Source of the DNA: Gottfriedia sp049568075 | GTDB lineage: Bacteria > Bacillota > Bacilli > Bacillales > Bacillaceae_G | Assembly: GCA_049568075.1 (NCBI GenBank) | Contig: CP144911.1 | Length of the DNA: 64,000 nt | Strand: one strand, 5' to 3' | In this document: one piece after another, positions 1 through 9,741 of the stretch | Numbering within the stretch: the first letter of the stretch is position 1 | Layout: each line of letters opens with the position of its first letter | Translations under genes and position numbers: made by a program | Notes under the pieces: model-generated | Told to the model about the DNA's origin: nothing | The model's input: the letters and a program-made list of their open reading frames with translations, nothing else | The model's database searches: none

Positions 1-45
1 TTTAAATTCTTTGTGTAAGTTCTGAACTTCGATTATGTTTTCCAT
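1..45 (-). CDS. ABC transporter ATP-binding protein, N-terminal fragment
   Basis: Only the first 15 codons are inside the window (MENIIEVQNLHKEFK), running off the left edge on the minus strand. The ATG at 45-43 is preceded by a strong GGAGGAAG ribosome binding site. The pattern I-x-V-x-N-L-x-K-x-F is the usual opening of an ABC ATPase, in which the aromatic residue after the lysine stacks on the adenine of ATP. Substrate and partner cannot be judged. It is divergent from the aminomutase gene. Confidence 0.6.
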   Translation of the reverse strand, partial: MENIIEVQNLHKEFK

Positions 46-317
46 AAGACTTCCTCCATTTTTTATTCCGTCGCTTAGTGTATTTGAAATACGAACTAAG
101 TACAATAAAAAAGTACTAAAAAGTAGTTTCCAATTTTTATCGGACTATTTTTGAGAAAAATATAGATTCTACAAAATGTTCAAATTTCTTTTTAACTTGT
201 AAAGGCTTACATTTACCACGCGCTAAAATTTCGTGCTAGAATGTAATTTAACCACATAAATAATGTAAGATGCCGGTTAAATGCTTTCATTTTTTTATCA
301 ATAATGGGAGGTACTCC

Positions 318-1619
318 ATGAATAATCAAAAGTCAATTGAAATACATAATGAAGCTTTAGAACACATCGTTGGAGGAGTGAACAGTCCTTCAAGATCGTT
401 TAAAGCAGTTGGTGGCGGAGCTCCTGTCACAATGAAGCGTGCAAAAGGCGCATATTTTTGGGATGTTGATGGCAATCAATATATAGATTATTTAGCAGCA
501 TACGGTCCTATTATCACTGGCCACGCTCACCCACATATTACAGAAGCAATCACAAAAGCAGCAGAAAATGGTGTCCTTTACGGTACTCCTCATGAACTTG
601 AAGTACAATTTGCCAAAATGCTAAAAGAAGCGATTCCTAGTATGGATAAAGTCAGATTTACAAATTCAGGTACTGAGTCCGTAATGACAACTATTCGTGT
701 AGCAAGAGCATACACTGGACGTACTAAAATCGTTAAATTTGCTGGATGTTATCACGGTCATTCGGATTTAGTACTTGTTGCTGCAGGCTCTGGACCATCT
801 ACACTTGGTACTCCTGATTCCGCTGGTGTACCACAAAGTATAGCCAATGAAGTTATTACAGTTCCATTTAATGACACCACAGCATATGCAGAAACAATGG
901 AAAAATGGGGTCATGAAGTAGCTGGTGTACTTGTTGAGCCAATCGTCGGTAACTTCGGAATCGTTGAACCAAAAGAAGGATTCCTAGAAGCTGTAAATGA
1001 AATTACGCACAATCACGGTGCTTTAGTCATTTATGATGAAGTAATAACTGCCTTCAGATTTATGTATGGAGGAGCACAAAATTTATTAGGAATTGAACCA
1101 GACTTAACAGCTCTTGGAAAGATTATAGGCGGTGGATTACCGATCGGAGCTTATGGTGGTAAAAAAGAAATTATGGAAACAGTTGCCCCACTTGGTCCTG
1201 CATATCAAGCTGGTACGATGGCAGGTAATCCAGCATCAATTGCAGCTGGTATTGCATGTCTTGAAGTATTACAACAAGAAGGTGTCTATGAAGAATTAGA
1301 TCGTCTAGGTGCCATTCTTGAAAAAGGTATTCAGGAAAAAGCTGATGAGCACAACATCCATATAAAAATCAATCGCTTAAAAGGTGCCTTAACTGTCTAT
1401 TTCAATGTAGACGAAGTAACGAATTATGAAGAAGCAAAAGAATCAGATGGAGAAGTTTTCGGTAGATTCTTTAAGCTTCTATTAGAAGAAGGTATTAATC
1501 TAGCACCATCAAAATATGAAGCTTGGTTCTTAACTACAGCTCATACTGAACAAGATGTTCACCAAACTATTAATGCTGTTGGGAACGCGTTCCTAAAATT
1601 ATCTACGATTAAACTATGA
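318..1619 (+). CDS. gsaB: glutamate-1-semialdehyde 2,1-aminomutase
   Basis: PLP enzyme converting glutamate-1-semialdehyde to 5-aminolevulinate, the first committed tetrapyrrole precursor, in the cytoplasm. The 433-residue length is normal. Visible family marks are NSGTESVMTTIRVARAYTGR for cofactor phosphate binding, the YDEVITAFR segment, and the Schiff-base lysine at about residue 268 in ALGKIIGGGLPIGAYGG. The start at 318 is chosen because GGGAGG lies just upstream; an in-frame start at 270 would add 16 residues unlike the family. No other heme gene is adjacent, which fits the second, stand-alone hemL-type copy (gsaB) that sits next to ygaE/ygaD in Bacillus. Which isozyme it is rests on this context. 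Confidence 0.92.
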   Translation: MNNQKSIEIHNEALEHIVGGVNSPSRSFKAVGGGAPVTMKRAKGAYFWDVDGNQYIDYLAAYGPIITGHAHPHITEAITKAAENGVLYGTPHELEVQFAKMLKEAIPSMDKVRFTNSGTESVMTTIRVARAYTGRTKIVKFAGCYHGHSDLVLVAAGSGPSTLGTPDSAGVPQSIANEVITVPFNDTTAYAETMEKWGHEVAGVLVEPIVGNFGIVEPKEGFLEAVNEITHNHGALVIYDEVITAFRFMYGGAQNLLGIEPDLTALGKIIGGGLPIGAYGGKKEIMETVAPLGPAYQAGTMAGNPASIAAGIACLEVLQQEGVYEELDRLGAILEKGIQEKADEHNIHIKINRLKGALTVYFNVDEVTNYEEAKESDGEVFGRFFKLLLEEGINLAPSKYEAWFLTTAHTEQDVHQTINAVGNAFLKLSTIKL

Positions 1620-1626
1620 TATATCT

Positions 1627-1653
1627 GAGGTCACTACAACTTGAAGTGACCTC
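1627..1653 (+). terminator. hairpin after gsaB
   Basis: Stem of nine pairs (GAGGTCACT with AGTGACCTC) eight bases after the gsaB stop codon. The following bases have only a weak T content, so it may be an inefficient terminator or an mRNA-stabilising hairpin. Confidence 0.5.
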
Positions 1654-1714
1654 TATTCATACATAGTTAATTCTGAATAATCAATTTTTTTACCATAAAA
1701 TAGGAGGTAGTTAA

Positions 1715-4700
1715 ATGAAATTTCAAACAAAAACAGAATGGTCACCAGGTTTATTTAGAGATTATTACAATAACGAACATGATGCATGTGGGATTGTTGC
1801 CTTTATCAATCGTTCGATAACTCAAACAAGAGATACGATCGATATTGCTGCCGAAAGTTTACGAAAGATGAATCATCGAGCGGGATTTACGAACGGTGAA
1901 GGTGATGGTGTAGGAATTCAGACTGACATCCCCACTCTACTTTGGCAAGAAAAACTTACATCTGTAGGAATTAGTCCAGAAGTTGTTTCACATCCTTCAT
2001 TTACAGTTGGACATTTCTTCTTAGATGAAAAATCAGAAATACAAACTTTGCTCCAAATTTTTGAAGAAAATGGTTATGAAACTTTATATCATAATTGTAA
2101 TCAAACCTTTACTTCAGCACTTGGCCCAATCGCTCAAGCAGTAGAACCTGAGTTCTTACAAGTAGCATTACTCCCAATTAAAAATCACCAAAGTACAACT
2201 CTATTTGATTTAACAAATATTATTATCAAAAAAACAAATGTAACTGTTGTCTCTCTCAGTCAATCGACTTGTGTTTATAAAGTAATGGGAACAATCGACA
2301 CTTTATTGTCATACTATTCAGATTTACAGCATCCTAATTTTCAATCATCTGTTGTGGTTGGTCATAATCGATATTCAACAAATACATCTTCTTCATTTTC
2401 AAGAGTTCAACCATTTAGCGTGCTAGCTCATAATGGAGAAATTAACACAATCGAACAATTAAGAATTGAAGCAAAACAAATAGGAGCAAATATTAAGCAT
2501 GGAAATAGTGATTCACAAGATGTAAATATAACACTTGAGACGCTTATTCATAAATATAACTACTCACTGAAAGAAGCAATGGAACTGTTATTCCCTCCTG
2601 TACCAGCAGAATTTGAATCAGATTCAGAAGTAAACTCCATTTACAATACGATTCGAAGTACATTCGGTCCATATTGTCAAGGTCCCGCAGGAGTACTTAC
2701 AAGAGAAGGAAATGAATTTGTTGCTAGTGTCGACGCTTTAGGTTTACGTCCAGTATGGTTACTTGAAACAAATGATTACTATGTATTATCATCCGAGCAA
2801 GGTATTCTATCTCCAGAATTATTTATATCTGAGCCACATGCTCTTTCTCCTGGAGAAAAAGTCGGTATTAATTTATTAAAAGACCGCGCTCAACTATTAA
2901 CACACCGTGAATTAACGCATTTTGTTACAACGAAATTAAACGAAAAATTAACAATGAATTTAGCAAATAAAGAAGCAAATTCAACTGATTACGTAGAACA
3001 CTCACCTCCTTCAATTCATCCGTTTGAATATGGGGCTTTTGGATGGCAAAAGGAACAAATCCAATTAGTTGAACAAATGGCAGAAAAAGGTGCAGAACCT
3101 ATCCGTTCATTAGGGCATGACGCACCACTAGCATGTTTAGATGAAGCTAGAAAAAATCTGTCTGACTTTATGAAAGAAACAGTTGCAGTAGTAACGAACC
3201 CTGCGATCGATCGTGATCGTGAAACAGAACATTTCTCTATTTCTGTCCTATTAGGAAAAAGGCCATCTATTACAAAGAAAGATTCAGGAATTGTTCTACA
3301 ACTCCCTTCTCCGATATTAGGTGATGGTTTTGTAGGAAATACGTTAAAAGCTAGTCGTCAACAAATCTCGTATGAAGAAATTCTAAATCTATATCAATTA
3401 GAAAATAAACTTTATACAATTCAAAGTACATTTTCTAATTTACCTTTAGAAGAAACATTGTCCCAATATAAATACGAAGCAGTAGAAGCTGTAAAAAATG
3501 GTGCAGAATGTATTGTTATTACAGATGATGAAGCTCATAAAAATAATCAATACTGGATTGATCCGGCTCTTATTACAGCAATAATCCATAATGGACTTGT
3601 GAATGCTAAGTTAAGAAGAAACTGTTCAATTGTCTTAAAGACAGCTGCTGTCCGTAATCTTCACGATTTAATGGTAATGAAAGGCTTAGGAGCAGATGCA
3701 ATTAATCCTCATTTCCTTTTTGGAACTATTTCAGAATTGGAAGCTCCTGAAAAAATAGTAAAACTTTATGATGTTTTAAATAAAGGAATCGAAAAAGTAA
3801 TTTCAACAATAGGGATGCATGAGCTACGTGGCTATGCAAAAATGTTCAGTAGCATTGGATTACAAGAAGATATCGCTTCGTCTTTAGGCGTTATAAACTT
3901 CTTTGGAGATCAAACCGTATCTGGATTCAAATTATTAGAGGCTGATTCGAAAAAACGTTCTGAAGATTACAACGCAAATAACGCAACTATGCCAAAATCT
4001 TTCCACGTATTCCCTCGAATTTGGAAAGCTATTGGTGAAACAGCACAAACAGGTAGTTATGAAACATATCGCCAAAAATTAAATCAAATTGAAGAAGAGC
4101 GACCAACTACAGTACGTCATGCGCTTTCTTTAGTTGAAAGTAGTAAACCAGTTGATTCAAGTCAGGTTTCATTAGAAATAGGTACTCACTCACTACCATT
4201 TATTATCAGTTCAATGTCATTCGGATCTCAAAATGAGGTTGCTTTTAGAGCATATGCTGAAGGTGCAAATCGACTGAATATGATTAGCTTAAATGGTGAA
4301 GGTGGAGAAATCCAAGATATGATTGGAAAATATCCAAACACTCGTGGACAGCAAATTGCTTCTGGTCGATTCGGAGTTAATGCTAATTTACTTCACTCTT
4401 CTAACTTAATTGAGATTAAAATTGGTCAAGGTGCAAAACCTGGTGAAGGTGGTCATTTACCTGCTTCAAAGGTTACACAAAAAATTGCGGAAACGAGAAA
4501 TGCAACACTTGGTTCTGATTTAATTTCACCTTCAAATAATCATGATATTTATTCAATTGAAGACTTAGCTCAAATGATTAGTGAAATTAAAGCTGTTAAT
4601 CCAAAAGCAAAAGTTGCTGTAAAAGTCCCTGTTGTTCCTAATATCGGCACAATTGCTGTTGGTATTGCAAAAGCGGGTGCAAACTTTATCAATATTAGCG

Positions 4701-6106
4701 GTTTTGATGGAGGAACTGGTGCTGCCCGTGTTCATGCAATTCAAAATGTAGGTTTACCAGTTGAAATTGGTGTTCGTGCAGCCCACAATGCACTACTAGA
4801 ATCTGGTTTACGTAATTCTGTCGAGATTTGGGCGGATGGCGGTATGAAAAGCGTAAATGATGTTGTAAAAATGATGATTTTAGGTGCAAACCGAATCGGG
4901 TTTGGAACTTTATCAATGATTGCAATCGGTTGTACGACATGTCGTGGTTGCCATTTAGATACATGCCACGTTGGTATTGCAACACAAATTGAATCAGAAA
5001 TTGAAGCAATGCGTCACGGTTTACGAAAATTCACACCTAGACAATTAGAAACAGCAGTAACAAATTTAGTACAATTCTTCACTGCATTCAAAGATGAATT
5101 ACAAGTGATAGTTGGTTCATTAGGAGTAAAAAATGCTCAAGAACTTGTTGGTAAAACTGAATTCTTAAAACAAACAAGATTTTTAGATACGCTAAGTTTA
5201 ACTAATTTATTATCTACTAATAAAATTGAGGATAAAGAATATGTACTTTCGAATGGAGAATCTGCTAAAGTACTTCAAAGTAATGACGTTGGAGTTTATG
5301 CAAAGGTTGACAATGAATATCGCCATGCTGGCAGTTTATTAATCCATGACCTAGTAGTAAAAAAACAATCCCAAGGTGTAGCTTCTCCTGTCGAGATAAG
5401 CTTCGAGGATCAATCCATTCCTGGAAATGGCTTAGGAACTTATACAGTAGAAGATTATTCTGTATACGTTCAAGGCGGAGCTCAAGATGGCGTAGCGAAA
5501 ACTGCTTTTGGTGGAACAATTTTTATTAGTAAAGCTTTAGGTGCTAACGGACAATACTTTGGTGGTTCGGTCGGAAAATGCTTTGCATATGGAGCACAAA
5601 AAGGACAATTCTTTATCCAAGGTAACGCTGACTCTCGAGCAGGCATTCGTTTATCAGGTGCCGATGTTGTAATTGGTGGCCGTAATCAATCTAGTCAACC
5701 AATATCACAGAAAACTCGCCTTGGTGCAAAAGCAAATATAAACGGTTTTGCTTTTGAATATATGACTGGTGGTCGTGCAGTTGTTCTAGGAGATCCAGGT
5801 CCATGGATGTGTGCGGGTATGACTGGCGGAGTAATTTACGTTCGAAACTCATCTGAATTAGGCCTTACTAAGGAAGCATACCAAAATCGAATCGCAAAAG
5901 GTGCAAGTGTAAGTATTGTACCAGTCGATGAAACTGGTAAAAACGATCTAAATGAATTATTAGAGAAATATATCTCACTTTTAACTCAGCATAACCAACA
6001 GGACGAAGCTGAATTTGTTCAAAGTTTATTAGACAACATTGAACAAAACTTCTTACAAATTAAACCTAAAAAAGAACAAGCGGATCCATCTGTTTCAACT
6101 GAATGA
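1715..6106 (+). CDS. gltB: glutamate synthase (GOGAT) large subunit, orphan
   Basis: Makes two glutamates from glutamine and 2-oxoglutarate. The 1463 residues hold the full domain order: class II glutamine amidotransferase with the nucleophile Cys at residue 25 (HDACGIVAF) after a short removable leader; central domain; FMN-binding synthase barrel (about 800-1200) with EIKIGQGAKPGEGGHLPASKV; a 3Fe-4S cysteine cluster around residue 1073 spaced C-x5-C-x4-C; and a C-terminal glycine-rich beta-helix. AGGAGGTAG lies upstream. No small subunit (gltD) is next to it, so the electron donor is either encoded elsewhere or is ferredoxin. The cluster reads CTTCRGCHLDTCHVGIAT where classical GltB has a PVGIAT-type ending, so it belongs to a divergent subgroup. 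Confidence 0.9.
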   Translation: MKFQTKTEWSPGLFRDYYNNEHDACGIVAFINRSITQTRDTIDIAAESLRKMNHRAGFTNGEGDGVGIQTDIPTLLWQEKLTSVGISPEVVSHPSFTVGHFFLDEKSEIQTLLQIFEENGYETLYHNCNQTFTSALGPIAQAVEPEFLQVALLPIKNHQSTTLFDLTNIIIKKTNVTVVSLSQSTCVYKVMGTIDTLLSYYSDLQHPNFQSSVVVGHNRYSTNTSSSFSRVQPFSVLAHNGEINTIEQLRIEAKQIGANIKHGNSDSQDVNITLETLIHKYNYSLKEAMELLFPPVPAEFESDSEVNSIYNTIRSTFGPYCQGPAGVLTREGNEFVASVDALGLRPVWLLETNDYYVLSSEQGILSPELFISEPHALSPGEKVGINLLKDRAQLLTHRELTHFVTTKLNEKLTMNLANKEANSTDYVEHSPPSIHPFEYGAFGWQKEQIQLVEQMAEKGAEPIRSLGHDAPLACLDEARKNLSDFMKETVAVVTNPAIDRDRETEHFSISVLLGKRPSITKKDSGIVLQLPSPILGDGFVGNTLKASRQQISYEEILNLYQLENKLYTIQSTFSNLPLEETLSQYKYEAVEAVKNGAECIVITDDEAHKNNQYWIDPALITAIIHNGLVNAKLRRNCSIVLKTAAVRNLHDLMVMKGLGADAINPHFLFGTISELEAPEKIVKLYDVLNKGIEKVISTIGMHELRGYAKMFSSIGLQEDIASSLGVINFFGDQTVSGFKLLEADSKKRSEDYNANNATMPKSFHVFPRIWKAIGETAQTGSYETYRQKLNQIEEERPTTVRHALSLVESSKPVDSSQVSLEIGTHSLPFIISSMSFGSQNEVAFRAYAEGANRLNMISLNGEGGEIQDMIGKYPNTRGQQIASGRFGVNANLLHSSNLIEIKIGQGAKPGEGGHLPASKVTQKIAETRNATLGSDLISPSNNHDIYSIEDLAQMISEIKAVNPKAKVAVKVPVVPNIGTIAVGIAKAGANFINISGFDGGTGAARVHAIQNVGLPVEIGVRAAHNALLESGLRNSVEIWADGGMKSVNDVVKMMILGANRIGFGTLSMIAIGCTTCRGCHLDTCHVGIATQIESEIEAMRHGLRKFTPRQLETAVTNLVQFFTAFKDELQVIVGSLGVKNAQELVGKTEFLKQTRFLDTLSLTNLLSTNKIEDKEYVLSNGESAKVLQSNDVGVYAKVDNEYRHAGSLLIHDLVVKKQSQGVASPVEISFEDQSIPGNGLGTYTVEDYSVYVQGGAQDGVAKTAFGGTIFISKALGANGQYFGGSVGKCFAYGAQKGQFFIQGNADSRAGIRLSGADVVIGGRNQSSQPISQKTRLGAKANINGFAFEYMTGGRAVVLGDPGPWMCAGMTGGVIYVRNSSELGLTKEAYQNRIAKGASVSIVPVDETGKNDLNELLEKYISLLTQHNQQDEAEFVQSLLDNIEQNFLQIKPKKEQADPSVSTE

Positions 6107-6112
6107 TTTTAT

Positions 6113-6144
6113 AAAAAAGAAGCGAAATATTTCGCTTCTTTTTT
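6113..6144 (+). terminator. terminator after glutamate synthase
   Basis: Near-perfect hairpin AAAAAAGAAGCGAAA / TTTCGCTTCTTTTTT directly after the stop codon, with A and T runs on both sides, so it could stop transcripts from either direction. Confidence 0.9.
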
Positions 6145-6442
6145 CATTATTTAATAGTAAAGCCCTTTCATTTCTAAGTTCGAAATCTTTTAACTTAACT
6201 AACAATTTAATCTTCTTTCTCATTCATATTATTAACATAATTTCTTAAAAAATTGTATTGATAATGAGTGTAGTTCATTGTATAGTTACAGGATGTTACA
6301 TGAGAAAAAAATAAGAAAGTTACTTTTAATTGAAGCAATTTTGAAAAACACTCGATGTAATAAATAGTAGTTTAGTAGTAATATAGTTAAACGTTCATAT
6401 TTCATTACAAGCATTAAGCTAGACAAAAAAAGGAGTAATACA
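6145..6442. other. intergenic region upstream of ygaE
   Basis: About 300 bases of AT-rich DNA with no convincing ORF. It should hold the ygaE promoter; an AAAGGAG ribosome binding site sits at its end. Nothing else was recognised. Confidence 0.5.
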
Positions 6443-7540
6443 ATGAGATTAGGAGCGCGTGTTCTAAAAACTGGTATAGCTATTACGCTCGCCATTTATA
6501 GCGCGATGTTTTTTGATTTATCAACAGCTTCGATTGCAGGTATCTCTGCTATTTCGGCATTAAAATCATCAGTAAACCAATCATATAAATCGTTAATTGA
6601 ACAACTTCAAGCTAACTTGATTGGTGCAATACTGGCAATTATTGCAGTAATTACTCTAGGGAATAATCCAGTAATTATAGGATTTACATGTATTTTCGTG
6701 ATTATCATTACATTAAAACTAAAACTCGAAAATACAATTGCTACAACATTAGTTACTGTAGTCGTTATTATGGAAGTAAGTACAAGTACCGAACACTTTG
6801 CCATTTTTACTTTCGATCGTATTTTGGCAGTAACAATTGGTGTTTTAGCTGCATCATTTGTAAATATTTTCTTAATGCCTCCAAATTATGAAAAAAAATT
6901 ATCTCGTGGCATGATTTCGATAACTGAACAAACAAATAAATTAATGATGATGGCTTTACACAAAACTGTTAGCCATAATGGATTAAAAGATGAAATATAT
7001 CAATTAAAAGAAATCATGAGAAATGTTACGAAAATCTATCGCTTATACAAAGAAGACCGAATCATTCTTGTTGGTCGTAAGAAAAAAGAGCATGAAAAAT
7101 CTCGTAAAATCGTATTGTTTAGACAAATGCTTGTCACAGCCGATAATGCATTTGATACATTAAAAGCTTTAAACCGATTAGAATATGAAATTAACGCATC
7201 TCCGAAAGAGTTCCAAGATTTAGTAAAAAATGAACTAACATGCTTAATGCAATTTCACGAACATGCTTTAATGAAATTAATCGGCAAAGTAAACTTTGAT
7301 CAAACTGCTCCACTGCATAGAGAAGAAAATATATTAAAAGATAAATTAACAAAGGCATTCTTGGATCACCATGATATTAATGACGAAGAAAAACAAAAAA
7401 CATGGTTACATTTATTCCAAGTAGTATCCGCCATTTTAGAATATAGCGAAAATGTTGAGCATTTAAATACACTAGTTGATAGCCATCAAACTTATCATAA
7501 AGAATACCAAGTTCAAGTTGAACAGGTTGAAACAATGTAA
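6443..7540 (+). CDS. ygaE: YgaE-like aromatic acid exporter family membrane protein
   Basis: 365 residues. The first 150 form several hydrophobic membrane segments (from IAITLAIYSAMFF through ILAVTIGVLAASFVNIFLMPPNYE), followed by a roughly 200-residue soluble, charged, helical C-terminal part. This matches the ArAE_1/DUF939 layout of B. subtilis YgaE and YqjA, proteins of uncertain transport role. AAAAGGAG precedes the ATG. The neighbours ygaD and gsaB are the same as in B. subtilis, which supports the symbol. Transport of aromatic acids is inferred from the family name only. Confidence 0.75.
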   Translation: MRLGARVLKTGIAITLAIYSAMFFDLSTASIAGISAISALKSSVNQSYKSLIEQLQANLIGAILAIIAVITLGNNPVIIGFTCIFVIIITLKLKLENTIATTLVTVVVIMEVSTSTEHFAIFTFDRILAVTIGVLAASFVNIFLMPPNYEKKLSRGMISITEQTNKLMMMALHKTVSHNGLKDEIYQLKEIMRNVTKIYRLYKEDRIILVGRKKKEHEKSRKIVLFRQMLVTADNAFDTLKALNRLEYEINASPKEFQDLVKNELTCLMQFHEHALMKLIGKVNFDQTAPLHREENILKDKLTKAFLDHHDINDEEKQKTWLHLFQVVSAILEYSENVEHLNTLVDSHQTYHKEYQVQVEQVETM

Positions 7541-7565
7541 AAGCCTCCGAATTATGGAGGCTTTT
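7540..7565 (+). terminator. terminator after ygaE
   Basis: Hairpin AAGCCTCC-gaattat-GGAGGCTT followed by TTTGTTTT, beginning at the last base of the ygaE stop codon. Confidence 0.9.
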
Positions 7566-7857
7566 TGTTTTGAGTTTGAATCAAAGTATGTGGCGTATCT
7601 CGACGGGGTTTTATATTTGATGTTGATTTTTCAATCCTTGTAAACCGATTTTTTCCATTTTTGATTGAATGGAAAGAGTAATATTGCTCGTTTTCTTGCA
7701 GAGAGTAACTATTTTGAATCATTCTTCCCTGGGTATACGCTGACCCGTATAAGTAATTTTTTATCTTATTTGTGATTTTTGAAACTTTAATTGCAGTATT
7801 GCTGATTTTATTTGCAGTTCGTTGTTTAATTCACACTTACTTCTTCAAATAAAAAAA
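7566..7857. other. convergent intergenic region ygaE/ygaD
   Basis: No ORF recognised. The region carries two or three units of the TTTTAATTGC-type 20-bp repeat (about 7785-7826) and otherwise AT-rich DNA between two convergent terminators. Confidence 0.5.
7785..7826 (+). repeat. short array of the 20-bp TTTTAATTGC repeat
   Basis: CTTTAATTGCAG at 7785 and TTTTATTTGCAG at 7806 are 21 bases apart, and a weaker TTTAATTCAC follows at about 7825. The core matches the larger arrays near 31.7 kb and 62.95 kb. This is the most decayed of the three. Confidence 0.5.
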
Positions 7858-7880
7858 GCACAAAGAATATCTTTGTGCTA
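7858..7880 (-). terminator. terminator after ygaD
   Basis: Hairpin AGCACAAAGA-ata-TCTTTGTGCT, followed on the minus strand by a seven-T run, just downstream of the ygaD stop codon. Confidence 0.9.
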
Positions 7881-7885
7881 ATCTT

Positions 7886-9646
7886 CTATACCGAACTCGA
7901 ACTTGTTTCTAAATTTTGAATTTCAAACAAATGATAGTAAGCTTCTTTTTTAGCCATTAATTCTTCATGCGAACCAATTTCGACAATATGACCTTGATCA
8001 ATATAAACGATTTTATCTACATGTGTAATGGTAGATAACCTGTGTGCAATAAATATTGTTGTTCGGTTCTTTGCTAGTTCCTGAATCGCGTCTTGGATAT
8101 ACCTTTCATTTTCTAAATCAAGAGCTGAAGTAGCTTCATCAAATATTAGAATAGAAGGATTTCTTAAAAATACACGAGCTATTGCTACACGTTGTTTTTG
8201 ACCACCTGAAAGCTTTACTCCTCTTTCGCCAACAAGCGTGTCATATCCATCTGGTAAACTCATGATAAAATCATGTGCATTGGCTGCTTTGGCGGCTGCA
8301 ATAATTTCTTCTTCACTAGCACTCGGATTCCCATAACGAATGTTCGATTTTACAGTATCACTAAATAGAAAATTGTCTTGTAAAACGATACCGATTTTTT
8401 CACGCATACTTTTTAAATCAAAGTCCCTTATGTCAACACCATCAATTTTAATAGACCCTTTTGTTACATCATAAAAACGTGGTATTAAACTAACTAACGA
8501 GGACTTTCCACCACCACTCGATCCAACCAATGCAATCTTTTGACCAGGTTCAATTTGAAAAGTTACATCTTGAATGACCTCTGCATCAACGGCATTATAT
8601 TGGAAAGATACGTTATTAAAGTGAATTTGACCATCTAACTTCTTTGCAAAAATTGGATTATCTCGATTAACGATGTCATACTTTTCATCCATTAATTCAA
8701 AGACACGATCCATCGATGCAAACGATTGTGTTAATGCCGTTGAAGAATTCGCTAATCTTCTAAGTGGATCATATAAACGATCAATATATCCAACGAATGC
8801 TACCATCTCACCAAGTGTTAAGTGACCATGAATAACTTGATATGCAGAAAATCCGATAATTAATAATGGTCCAATATCAGTTAATGTATTTATAATTGTA
8901 AATGTTCTTGCATTCCACCCTGTATGTTTAAGAGCACGATCTAAAAACTCACCGTTTTTTTCTTTAAATAGTCCACTTTCATAATCTTCCAATGCAAAAC
9001 TTCGTGTTACTTGCATCCCCTGAATCCTTTCTGTTAAGAACCCTTGTAAAACAGCTAAAGCTTGAGATCTTTGACGAGTCAAAAATCGAAGTCGACCGAA
9101 AAAGTACTTTACTGCTAATGTATAAAATGGCAAAACGATTAATGATACAAGCGTTAACTTTACATCCATTGTTAACATGATAGAAACTGTGATTAAGATT
9201 GTAATTAAATCTAACCAAACATTCATTAATCCAGTAATAACAAAGTCTTTAGTAGATTCAACATCATTTATTACTCGTGAAATGACTTCACCTGTTTTTG
9301 CATTAGCATAATATCTTAAGCTGAGTTTTTGTAAATGTTTAAATAAATGATCTCTAATATCAAATAAAATTCGACTACCGATATATTGAGCATAATACTG
9401 TCTGAAATACTCAATAGGTGGTCTTACAATAACAAAAATCCCGAATGCAATTAACATGATGTAAATAAGATGTGAGCTTTTAGTTGCAATTGGTAATGAT
9501 GAATTAATGATATTATCAACTACATATTTTAATAAAAACGGTAATATCAATGGGATTCCAAATTTAACGATACCTATAGCAATCGTTAAAAAAATATGAA
9601 ATCGATATGGTTTAACAAATCTTAAATAACGTTTAATACTTCCCAT
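7886..9646 (-). CDS. ygaD: YgaD-like ABC exporter (fused membrane and ATPase domains)
   Basis: 586-residue half transporter of the multidrug/lipid exporter type, expected to act as a homodimer in the cell membrane. The N-terminal about 320 residues hold six hydrophobic segments. The ATPase follows, with Walker A GSSGGGKSS (about 375), the Q-loop, signature LSGGQKQRVAIAR, Walker B ILIFDEATSALD and the switch histidine in FIAHRLSTI. Length and position next to ygaC and ygaE match B. subtilis YgaD. An AGGATG element precedes the ATG. Substrate is unknown. Confidence 0.85.
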   Translation of the reverse strand: MGSIKRYLRFVKPYRFHIFLTIAIGIVKFGIPLILPFLLKYVVDNIINSSLPIATKSSHLIYIMLIAFGIFVIVRPPIEYFRQYYAQYIGSRILFDIRDHLFKHLQKLSLRYYANAKTGEVISRVINDVESTKDFVITGLMNVWLDLITILITVSIMLTMDVKLTLVSLIVLPFYTLAVKYFFGRLRFLTRQRSQALAVLQGFLTERIQGMQVTRSFALEDYESGLFKEKNGEFLDRALKHTGWNARTFTIINTLTDIGPLLIIGFSAYQVIHGHLTLGEMVAFVGYIDRLYDPLRRLANSSTALTQSFASMDRVFELMDEKYDIVNRDNPIFAKKLDGQIHFNNVSFQYNAVDAEVIQDVTFQIEPGQKIALVGSSGGGKSSLVSLIPRFYDVTKGSIKIDGVDIRDFDLKSMREKIGIVLQDNFLFSDTVKSNIRYGNPSASEEEIIAAAKAANAHDFIMSLPDGYDTLVGERGVKLSGGQKQRVAIARVFLRNPSILIFDEATSALDLENERYIQDAIQELAKNRTTIFIAHRLSTITHVDKIVYIDQGHIVEIGSHEELMAKKEAYYHLFEIQNLETSSSSV

Positions 9647-9674
9647 ATTTTCATCCTTTCATATCATTAAAAAA

Positions 9675-9739
9675 GAAACTGTTGAGCAATCTTTTTGAGA
9701 TATTAATTCTCAAAAAGACTATGTCCGCTCAACAGTTTC
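9675..9739 (-). terminator. large terminator between ygaC and ygaD
   Basis: Outer stem of 13 pairs (GAAACTGTTGAGC with its complement) enclosing a second hairpin of about ten pairs, followed on the minus strand by seven Ts. It separates ygaC transcription from ygaD even though both run the same way. Confidence 0.9.
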
Positions 9740-9741
9740 GA

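Noticed and set aside
4695..5009. 104-codon minus-strand open frame in the glutamate synthase gene
   Set aside because: Opposite a strongly conserved coding region with the Fe-S motif; His/Gln/Leu-rich shadow with no start site.
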